NCBI GenBank assembly: GCA_028279265.1
Contig: JANQOC010000198.1
Coordinates: 1 to 12,109, forward strand
Source: Hyphomicrobiales bacterium
GTDB lineage: Bacteria > Pseudomonadota > Alphaproteobacteria > Rhizobiales > CAYWUX01
Length of the DNA: 12,109 nucleotides
Reading direction: 5' to 3'
This document shows positions 1 to 5,616 of this stretch, piece by piece; position 1 is the stretch's first letter, and every line of letters starts with the position of its first letter. The translations under genes were made by a program, and so were the position numbers. Below the pieces are notes generated by a model. It saw only the letters and a list, made by a program, of their open reading frames with translations, made no database searches and was not told where the DNA came from.

Positions 1-1496
1 CTCTCAAGAATGGCGCGACCGGTTAAAAGCATATTCCGAATATCCAGCCATCTCCCCAGACTGTCAGTACCGCTGTGATGATAAGACTGATGACGCAGCT
101 CAAGGTCTGTTAATTTATTCAATCCTGTCCGAAGTGTTTCCTCGTCCCGTTCAATTCCAGCAGCGTGTCCCATGAGCTCCCGGATTTCCTCGATCAAACC
201 CAGGCTATTCCCCTCCCCCCGGTTGGGAAGACAGTCGGCGAATTTTTCCGCGCCTTGCCGCTCTGTGGGAGGCGGGTTTGACTGAGTTCTCAGGTTTTCA
301 AGAGCAGCTCTGGCTGCGAACTTACCGGTTACATTCGCTTCCGTGAGGCTATTTGACGAGAGGCGATTGGCACCATGTGTTCCGCCGATAGCTTCTCCGG
401 CAACAAAGAGATTTCTTGCTGCACTAAGTTGCGAATCGACAGAGATACCACCCAGGGACGTGTGGACGGCGGGAGCCGTTTCGAGAGGTTGAACCCGCAC
501 ATCAATTCCGTTTTCGAAGCAGAAATCAGCCAGTCCGGGGCGCAGTGAATTGATGTGGTCTACGGGAACTCTGGTCAAATCCATATAGACACCGCCGGCC
601 TCAGTTCCGCGGCCCTCGCGGATTTCCCTGAATATTGCACGGGAAACAACTGCCCGATTGGAACGTTCAAGTGTTTCTGGTGCGTATCGGGCCATAAATC
701 TTTCACCGGATTTGTTCAACAGCTCGACACCTTCAACGGCCAGCAATGACCCGCTGATCGTTCGTCCCCGAATGGCAGGAGGAGCAGCGAATGCCGTGGG
801 TGTGAACTGGATGAATTCCATATCCCTCAATCGACATCCCGCACGCAAGGCGATGGCAGACCCATCACCGGTGATCTCGGTGCTGTTCGACGTCACCGGA
901 AACAAATATCCGCAGCCACCTGTGGCCAGAATTGTGGATCGGGCATGCACTTCAACAATTCTATTTTTTTCTTCGCTATAGAGAAAAGCTCCGACAATGC
1001 CACCTGATTCAGATTTGATGAGATCGATGACTCGATAGTTTTTCAGTATGGCACTGGGATACTCAGCTAACTTTTCGCAGAGCTTATTGATCAGATTGGA
1101 CATTCCGGCGGGATAACGAATAGACCGGGGGTGGCTGTGAGCCGGAACCGGGTCGCCAACAAATTGCCCCCCTGACTGAGGGAAGCCTCCGACAATCAGA
1201 TCCAGCTCCGACAGGCAATTGAAAGCTTCATCACAAATGAGCCTGGCAAGGTTTTGATCATTGACCTTGTAACCGCCTTCAAGCATATCGCGCCTATGTT
1301 GATCCGGAGAATCAATCTCCGGGATGGCCGTTGCAAATCCCCCCGACGCTATTGATGAGTTGCTGCCAGTGAGACTGTCGCCCTTTGCAACCAACGCAAC
1401 GGAAAATCCCGACTGACAGACTTCCAATGCAGCACGCAATCCCGCCAGTCCGGCACCAACAACGAGAATATCCGCTGACTGTTGTATCGTTTCCAA
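1..1496 (-). CDS. FrdA/NadB-family FAD-dependent oxidoreductase (3' end outside window)
   Basis: A continuous minus-strand frame of 498 codons runs off the left edge. It begins at TTG 1496-1494, preceded by AGGA at 1506-1503 (6-nt spacing); the upstream in-frame stop leaves no better start. The protein has an N-terminal FAD dinucleotide motif GAGLAG (residues 14-19), the NadB/FrdA-type SSIASGGFAT (48-56), ATGGCG (191-196), the active-site region EFIQFTPTAF (227-236), RAVVSRAI (281-288), HTSLGGI (345-351) and GEAIGGTHGANRLSSNSL (367-384). The helical C-terminal domain then begins and is cut off. Fumarate reductase, succinate dehydrogenase and L-aspartate oxidase share this fold. Odd points: the catalytic-site His of FHPT is Thr232, and no His precedes SGG, so FAD is probably bound non-covalently. 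Other active-site positions (Arg281/286, His345, Arg378) are kept. The substrate is unknown; a role in the neighbouring catabolic cluster is inferred from position only. Confidence 0.9.
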   Translation of the reverse strand, partial: METIQQSADILVVGAGLAGLRAALEVCQSGFSVALVAKGDSLTGSNSSIASGGFATAIPEIDSPDQHRRDMLEGGYKVNDQNLARLICDEAFNCLSELDLIVGGFPQSGGQFVGDPVPAHSHPRSIRYPAGMSNLINKLCEKLAEYPSAILKNYRVIDLIKSESGGIVGAFLYSEEKNRIVEVHARSTILATGGCGYLFPVTSNSTEITGDGSAIALRAGCRLRDMEFIQFTPTAFAAPPAIRGRTISGSLLAVEGVELLNKSGERFMARYAPETLERSNRAVVSRAIFREIREGRGTEAGGVYMDLTRVPVDHINSLRPGLADFCFENGIDVRVQPLETAPAVHTSLGGISVDSQLSAARNLFVAGEAIGGTHGANRLSSNSLTEANVTGKFAARAALENLRTQSNPPPTERQGAEKFADCLPNRGEGNSLGLIEEIRELMGHAAGIERDEETLRTGLNKLTDLELRHQSYHHSGTDSLGRWLDIRNMLLTGRAILE

Positions 1497-1502
1497 ATTT
1501 GA

Positions 1503-1506
1503 TCCT
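1503..1506 (-). promoter_or_regulatory. Ribosome binding site deciding the TTG start of the FrdA-like gene
   Basis: On the minus strand AGGA lies 6 nt before TTG at 1496. No ATG or GTG occurs in frame between the upstream in-frame stop and the FAD-binding motif, so this site is what supports the non-ATG start. Confidence 0.6.
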
Positions 1507-1647
1507 GCTGATTCTGCGCGTTGAGTTTTTACGGGTTAAAAGATCTCCATCCTTCTCCCAACGCTTTTGTAGGCTGTTCCGAGATTTTTGCTGTCTAATC
1601 GAACCGTGCGTGTTGCATTACCAGTATTCCGGCCTGGAGTCGGTGAA

Positions 1648-1677
1648 ATGATAGAGCATGGACACCATTCTTTTCAA
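1648..1677 (-). promoter_or_regulatory. Candidate sigma-70 promoter for the FrdA-like gene
   Basis: On the minus strand, TTGAAA (1677-1672) and TATCAT (1653-1648) are separated by 18 nt. A transcript starting near 1641 would have a leader of about 145 nt before the TTG start at 1496. This would let the flavoprotein be expressed apart from the tau-type operon 459 nt upstream. The call rests on sequence resemblance only. Confidence 0.35.
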
Positions 1678-1955
1678 ATGACTTGACGCCAACAGGTTCA
1701 CTCACTCTAGATTCCGGTTGAAACGCCAGGCAGACGTTCAAATACGGGAATCAAATATGGGATCAAAAATCCGCTCATTCGATTTTCACTATCGTAACGA
1801 ATAACAGATTTATGGGTTATCCACTGACATCGGGCCCACTAACATCATACCCGATGAATTTGGACCCAATAACCCCGGGGCCTGCGGACGCACGGGCTGA
1901 ATCGGCATCCGCAAAGGCCTCTATCCGGGGAAAAGCTCTATCAGCTTCGAAGCTC

Positions 1956-2822
1956 TTATCCCTTTCCGCGCCAGGGGACCAGTTTGGCTTCAATAATGCG
2001 CATCAGAATTTCGATCCCAAATCCGATCAGGCCAATAATGATGATACCAATCACCACCGTGTCGGTTTGCAGAAAATTCTTCGCGATCATGATCATTGAG
2101 CCAACGCCCTTGTCAGCGGCGACAAGTTCTGCGGCCACGACGGTGCCCCAGCATACGCCCATTGCTGTTCTGAGCCCGGTAAACATTTCCGGTAAGGCGT
2201 TGGGCAAAATGACACGGGTCAAAACCTGGAGCTTTGACGCCCCCAGAGAGTAGGCCGCGTGCACCTTTGAAATTCGGACACTGTTGACACCGGCCCGTGC
2301 GGCAATGGTCATAATGAAGAGTGAAGCCAGGAAAAGAAGAAAAATCTTTGCAAACTCGTCAATTCCGAACCAGAGAATAATCAGCGGGATCAGGGCGAGT
2401 GGCGGGATGGGACGAATAAACTCGACAATCGGGTCAAACATGCCCCGGGCGACCGATGAAAGTCCCATGGACAGCCCCAGGGGTACACCGACGATGGCGC
2501 CATAGAACACGCCGGACAAGACCCTGTACACACTGATCGACACGTGCTCCCAAAGTTCGACATTGCGGAAGCCTTCCACCATCAGCTGATTCAGGCGTGA
2601 AAATACGGCGCCAAAAGAAGGCCAGTAAATGGGCTTTATCCAGCCAAAGGATGTTGAAATCCACCACAGTACAAGAAGCAGTAACACGGTTATAATGCCG
2701 TATGCCCGACCTGAGTTTACGGCTGAGGCATCACCGAACTTGACAGTTTTTTGTCTGGTAAAACTATTGTCAGCGAGTCCCAGCCAGATCATTAAACTTG
2801 ACGGTGAGTTCCGATCTGACAT
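1956..2822 (-). CDS. tauC: Taurine-type ABC transporter permease
   Basis: A 288-aa inner-membrane permease of the TauC/SsuC type, forming the channel of an importer with the ATPase and binding protein encoded just upstream. Hydrophobic segments lie at about residues 42-55, 102-123, 141-175 and 257-274. The cytoplasmic EAA loop that docks on the ATPase is visible at about 188-207, AAYSLGAS...RVILP. The start is ATG 2822, preceded by AGGA with 8-nt spacing. An in-frame start at 2909 would overlap tauB and add 29 residues unlike the family, so it is not used. The gap from the tauB stop is 44 nt, which fits one transcript. The family assignment is firm; the transported compound is inferred from the binding protein. 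Confidence 0.88.
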   Translation of the reverse strand: MSDRNSPSSLMIWLGLADNSFTRQKTVKFGDASAVNSGRAYGIITVLLLLVLWWISTSFGWIKPIYWPSFGAVFSRLNQLMVEGFRNVELWEHVSISVYRVLSGVFYGAIVGVPLGLSMGLSSVARGMFDPIVEFIRPIPPLALIPLIILWFGIDEFAKIFLLFLASLFIMTIAARAGVNSVRISKVHAAYSLGASKLQVLTRVILPNALPEMFTGLRTAMGVCWGTVVAAELVAADKGVGSMIMIAKNFLQTDTVVIGIIIIGLIGFGIEILMRIIEAKLVPWRGKG

Positions 2823-2866
2823 GATTTCGTTCCTATCTAAAAAATACAATCCGTACGAACCGGCGA

Positions 2867-3706
2867 CTATGCTTCGGCCCGCCCCATAATTTCTTCTTCC
2901 ATTTCCCAAATCATCGAGAGAATTTCCTCCCTTTTCTCGATGAACTCGGGTGATGCCTTAATGTCTCTGGGACTCTGCGTCAGCCCCTGATCGGCAAATG
3001 GAAGTCGGTATTCTTTCTCAATTCGTCCCGGCCTTGGCGCCATAACAATCAATCGCTCCCCCAAAAACAGGGCCTCTTCAACGGAGTGCGTTATCAGAAT
3101 GATCGTTTTTGCGGTTTTTTTCCAAAGTTGCAGCATCAGCCCCTGCATCTTTTCCCGGGTGAGGGCGTCCAGAGCCCCAAGCGGTTCATCCATCAGAATG
3201 ACTTCCGGATCATTGGCAAGACAGCGGGCGAGAGCCACGCGCTGCTGCATCCCACCGGAGAGCTGATAAACGGGCTTTTTGGCAAAGTCTTTCAGTCCGA
3301 CCGTTTCCAGCAGGTTCTTGACGACTTCCTGAGTTTGTTTTTTGGGCTTCCCCGCCACATCCGGGCCGAACGCGACATTTTTTTCGACCGACATCCATTC
3401 GAACAGGGCCCCCTGTTGAAATACCATGCCGCGGTCCGCGCCGGGTCCTTTAACTTCGGAAATCACGCCGACATCGGCATCCGGTTCTTTGTGCTCCTGG
3501 TCTTCCAGAAGTATGCGCCCCGATGTCGGGGAAAGAAATCCGGCGACGATATTCAGAAGTGTTGTTTTGCCGCATCCGGATGGGCCAAGTACGGAAACCA
3601 GCTCACCGGGTTCAAGTCTGAGATTTATGTTTTGGAGTGCATGTACCGGTTCCCCCCCCGGCACGGTGAAGATCATCGAAACATCTTCAACAGTGAGAGC
3701 CTTCAT
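2867..3706 (-). CDS. tauB: Taurine-type ABC transporter ATP-binding protein
   Basis: A 279-aa cytoplasmic ATPase powering the importer. All nucleotide-binding motifs are intact: Walker A GPSGCGKTT (41-49), Q-loop at VFQQ (95-98), signature LSGGMQQ (149-155), Walker B ending MDE (172-174), D-loop GALD (177-180) and switch His207. The stretch VKGPGADRGMVFQQ (85-98) resembles what I recall of alphaproteobacterial TauB proteins. An acidic insert (about residues 69-84) before it makes the protein somewhat longer than the roughly 255-aa E. coli TauB. The ATG at 3706 follows AGGAAG with a few nt spacing. It lies between tauA and tauC in the usual operon order. Related nitrate, sulfonate and bicarbonate ATPases are the alternative label. 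Confidence 0.9.
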   Translation of the reverse strand: MKALTVEDVSMIFTVPGGEPVHALQNINLRLEPGELVSVLGPSGCGKTTLLNIVAGFLSPTSGRILLEDQEHKEPDADVGVISEVKGPGADRGMVFQQGALFEWMSVEKNVAFGPDVAGKPKKQTQEVVKNLLETVGLKDFAKKPVYQLSGGMQQRVALARCLANDPEVILMDEPLGALDALTREKMQGLMLQLWKKTAKTIILITHSVEEALFLGERLIVMAPRPGRIEKEYRLPFADQGLTQSPRDIKASPEFIEKREEILSMIWEMEEEIMGRAEA

Positions 3707-3749
3707 GGGACTTCCTAATCATGAAAATTTAAATACTATCGGTGTTTAT

Positions 3750-3776
3750 GGGGCGCCCGACTGTGAGAGGCGCCCC
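3750..3776 (-). terminator. GC-rich intercistronic stem-loop between tauA and tauB
   Basis: Perfect 8-bp arms GGGGCGCC (3750-3757) and GGCGCCCC (3769-3776) enclose an 11-nt loop, 33 nt after the tauA stop. On the transcribed (minus) strand it is followed by an A-rich run rather than U residues, so it is unlikely to be a full terminator. Such hairpins after binding-protein genes are known to protect upstream mRNA or attenuate read-through, giving more binding protein than ATPase and permease. Calling it that here is inference. Confidence 0.55.
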
Positions 3777-3808
3777 AATTTCAGTCCAGTACGTCTTGCA
3801 AGATTAAC

Positions 3809-4786
3809 TTACTTGAGGAACTGTGCTGAAACCACACCGTCATAGCTTCCTAGTGCTTTGTCCATTTGCTTTTGCTGGACAAAGAAATCAGCAACCTGCT
3901 TCGTGAATTGCTGGACTGTTCCGCCCATCCACTGTTTCGAGGCCTGATCCGCTTTTGACGGAAACGAGAACATCTTAAGCAATTGTTCCGCACCGGACTT
4001 GTCCATACCGGCGGCTTTCGCGATTTTAGGCAGAGCTGCAGCCTTATCTTTGTTATAGGCGGCATTTGCCTTGTCCGTCACATCCATGAATTTCTGAATA
4101 AGACCAGGATGTTTCTTCAAGAACTCGTCAGTGACCGAAATCACATCGAACACCCGAATTCCAATCGCTTCCTGTTCGGCAGCGGTCATCAGATATTCGC
4201 CTTGCTCTTTCATGCGCAGCATGGGGCCACCGAACGCGCATCCCATGACGATATCGCCGCGGGCAAATGCGACGGCGGCATCGGCGCCATTCATTTGCAC
4301 CATGTTGACTTTCGTCGCGTCAACACCGAGATGGTCCAGCATTCTGAGAAGTTTATAATGGGTCACGTTTCCAATTGGCGTCCCGATCTTTTTGCCTTCG
4401 AGCTGCTTGGCGTTCGCCTTGGTGATTCCCGAAGCCTTGCTGACGACGCAATTGTCCGCTTCCGCATAGGACACAGCCACACCGACCAGTTTCAATGGTA
4501 GACCGCTGGAAACAGCGACAACAAAGGGGACAAGGCCCTGGCTATAGGCGATTTGCACTTTACCGGAAGCCATCGCGGCAGACATTTCATTGCCGTTGCC
4601 AAAGGCGCGCCAGTTCACTTTAACGCCGAGTTCCTTGTCATAGACTTTTTCTAATTGAGCGACCTGGTTGGCTGTCGGCCACTCCAGGAAATAGGCCACT
4701 GTAATCTCATCGAGTGCTGCGGCTTGTCCAATTGCAAACACACTCATCACGGCGGCTGATAGTGCGCCGATAACTGCTTTCTTCAT
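3809..4786 (-). CDS. tauA: Taurine-type ABC transporter periplasmic substrate-binding protein
   Basis: A 325-aa secreted binding protein of the TauA/SsuA/NMT1 group. Residues 1-24 form a signal peptide: MKK, a hydrophobic core, then a cleavage site after AAA with the mature protein starting LDEITVAY. The mature part has VAYFLEWPTANQ, VNWRAFGNGNEMSAAMASGK, IAYSQGLVPFVVA and the Cys-containing ADNCVV segment. These match my memory of Rhodobacteraceae-type taurine-binding proteins better than E. coli TauA. The start is ATG 4786, with GGGAGGAAAT directly upstream. A longer in-frame start at 4960 would put 58 unrelated residues before the signal peptide and is rejected. It is first gene of the minus-strand operon, divergent from the XRE regulator. 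The ligand could be taurine, a methylated taurine, or another small sulfonate or amine. Confidence 0.88.
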   Translation of the reverse strand: MKKAVIGALSAAVMSVFAIGQAAALDEITVAYFLEWPTANQVAQLEKVYDKELGVKVNWRAFGNGNEMSAAMASGKVQIAYSQGLVPFVVAVSSGLPLKLVGVAVSYAEADNCVVSKASGITKANAKQLEGKKIGTPIGNVTHYKLLRMLDHLGVDATKVNMVQMNGADAAVAFARGDIVMGCAFGGPMLRMKEQGEYLMTAAEQEAIGIRVFDVISVTDEFLKKHPGLIQKFMDVTDKANAAYNKDKAAALPKIAKAAGMDKSGAEQLLKMFSFPSKADQASKQWMGGTVQQFTKQVADFFVQQKQMDKALGSYDGVVSAQFLK

Positions 4787-4833
4787 ATTTCCTCCCATTG
4801 ATATTTGCGCATTGCACTCCGTCCAAATTTCAG

Positions 4834-4849
4834 ATTGCGGACCCGCAAT
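4834..4849. promoter_or_regulatory. Operator-like 16-bp palindrome upstream of tauA
   Basis: ATTGCGG and CCGCAAT form perfect 7-bp arms around a 2-bp centre, 48 nt before the tauA start codon. The spacing fits a dimeric helix-turn-helix repressor or activator. It would lie just downstream of the candidate tauA start point, a typical repressor position. As RNA it could also form a 6-bp hairpin with a 4-nt loop. Confidence 0.45.
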
Positions 4850-4866
4850 GCCATCAAAAAAATTAG

Positions 4867-4874
4867 ATAGTACC
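4867..4874 (-). promoter_or_regulatory. Candidate extended -10 element for the tauABC operon
   Basis: On the minus strand the hexamer TACTAT (4872-4867) is preceded by TGG, giving the extended -10 pattern TG-N-TACTAT. No convincing -35 at 17-18 nt was found, which such promoters can tolerate. Start of transcription would be near 4860, giving a leader of about 74 nt that includes the palindrome at 4834-4849. Confidence 0.35.
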
Positions 4875-4993
4875 ACAGGCCAACCCATTCGCGGAACAAA
4901 TTGGTATCGCCTGTATTTTGGTTTATCCAAAACGCGATATTCACGTTTCGACGCCGGCATTTGCCTAAAACAACTTGCGTCAAAGTCGAGTAT

Positions 4994-5030
4994 ATGAAAA
5001 AATTAGTGAAAATTTCAAGATTTTTTTCAT
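4994..5030. promoter_or_regulatory. 37-bp AT-rich imperfect palindrome abutting the XRE regulator gene
   Basis: Outer arms ATGAAAAAA (4994-5002) and TTTTTTCAT (5022-5030) are perfectly complementary. Inner arms TGAAA (5007-5011) and TTTCA (5013-5017) share the same centre at 5012. Fifteen of 18 base pairs match. It ends exactly where the annotated regulator start begins, so it is a good candidate for an autoregulatory operator or a start-region mRNA hairpin. Function is inferred from symmetry and position. Confidence 0.5.
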
Positions 5031-5606
5031 TTGGTCACGAGATTGGATGTGCAGGAAACATATTCACAAGTCAGTAAAGATATCCGCTCTCTCCGGAAAC
5101 TGCGCGGTCTGTCCCTGACGTCTCTTGCCCAAAAGATAAATCGTTCTGTTGGTTGGCTAAGCCAGATTGAACGCGGGATCAGCAGGCCTTCACTGGATGA
5201 TTTAAAGGCCATCAGCCAGACCCTCGACATTCCCGTTTCAATGCTGTTCGACAATATTCCGGGTCCCGAAATTGAACGCGGCTACATCGTGCGTAAGAAA
5301 AACAGGCGAACATATTCGCCATTTGAAGGTCTCGTTGAAGAACTAATTTCTCCGGATCTGACAGATAATTTTGAAGTTGTCCTCTCCATTCATGAAGCTG
5401 GCGCCAGCCTACCGGAAACGAAAATCAGACAGACACAGGAAGTCGTCTATTTGATTTCCGGACGGCTTGATCTTGTTATTGCCGGACGCGCGTTCAAGGT
5501 ATCGGCGGGTGACAGCTTTCGCATACGGGGCGAGGCATTCACCTGGTCCAACCCTTATGAGCGGCAAGCAACGGCTTTGTGGATAGTTTCTCCGCCTATT
5601 TATTAG
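5031..5606 (+). CDS. XRE-family transcriptional regulator with C-terminal cupin domain
   Basis: A 191-aa cytoplasmic regulator. Residues about 17-72 form a helix-turn-helix of the XRE type (SLAQKINRSVGWLSQIERG around 31-49, SRPSLDDLKAISQTLDIP at 51-68). Residues about 118-185 form a small cupin sensor. The cupin lacks the usual HxH metal motif (QTQEVVYLISG at 134-144), so it probably binds a ligand and is not an enzyme. The family often represses or activates neighbouring uptake and amine/amino-acid catabolism genes. It lies between the divergent tauABC operon and the flavoprotein genes, only 10 nt before the latter. The start is uncertain: TTG 5031, TTG 5043 and GTG 5049 are all in frame with no strong ribosome binding site, and none changes the HTH. 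The effector may be the imported substrate or a metabolite. Confidence 0.88.
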   Translation: MVTRLDVQETYSQVSKDIRSLRKLRGLSLTSLAQKINRSVGWLSQIERGISRPSLDDLKAISQTLDIPVSMLFDNIPGPEIERGYIVRKKNRRTYSPFEGLVEELISPDLTDNFEVVLSIHEAGASLPETKIRQTQEVVYLISGRLDLVIAGRAFKVSAGDSFRIRGEAFTWSNPYERQATALWIVSPPIY

Positions 5607-5609
5607 AGG
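5606..5609 (+). promoter_or_regulatory. Ribosome binding site for the first FAD/GcvT protein
   Basis: GAGG overlaps the last base of the regulator stop codon and lies 7 nt before ATG 5617. GTG at 5614 is an alternative start with only 4-nt spacing. The overlap suggests linked translation of regulator and enzyme. Confidence 0.5.
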
Positions 5610-5616
5610 CAAAGTG

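Larger units (their letters stand above)
1497..1955. other. Gene-free 459-bp interval between tauC and the FrdA-like gene
   Basis: No open frame here has a ribosome binding site or a recognisable protein. A plus-strand frame at 1812-2099 is low-complexity (Pro/Ser/Ala-rich) and runs into the back of tauC, so it is not accepted. Visible structures are a 12-bp perfect palindrome AGCTTCGAAGCT (1943-1954) just beyond the tauC stop, a 6-bp inverted repeat ATCGGG/CCCGAT (1829-1834, 1850-1855), and the candidate promoter at 1648-1677. None has the U-tract of a standard intrinsic terminator. No known riboswitch motif was recognised. Confidence 0.6.

Noticed and set aside
1829..1855. The ATCGGG/CCCGAT inverted repeat as a terminator of the tau operon
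   Set aside because: Only six pairs, a 15-nt loop, no U-tract, and it lies about 100 nt beyond tauC.
1812..2099. A 95-codon plus-strand frame in the gap and the 3' end of tauC
   Set aside because: Low-complexity composition, no ribosome binding site, and it overlaps tauC on the opposite strand.
2823..2909. A 29-residue N-terminal extension of tauC overlapping tauB
   Set aside because: ATG 2822 has AGGA upstream and gives a normal family length; the extension is not permease-like.
3086..3718. A 210-codon plus-strand frame inside tauB
   Set aside because: It is antisense to a fully motif-complete ABC ATPase and its translation resembles no known protein.
4787..4960. A 58-residue N-terminal extension of tauA
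   Set aside because: It would bury the signal peptide, and the start at 4786 has a very strong ribosome binding site.
4787..5030. A glycine riboswitch or similar aptamer upstream of the GcvT-domain genes
   Set aside because: No conserved aptamer core was recognised; the visible structures are DNA-type palindromes. A covariance search would settle it.
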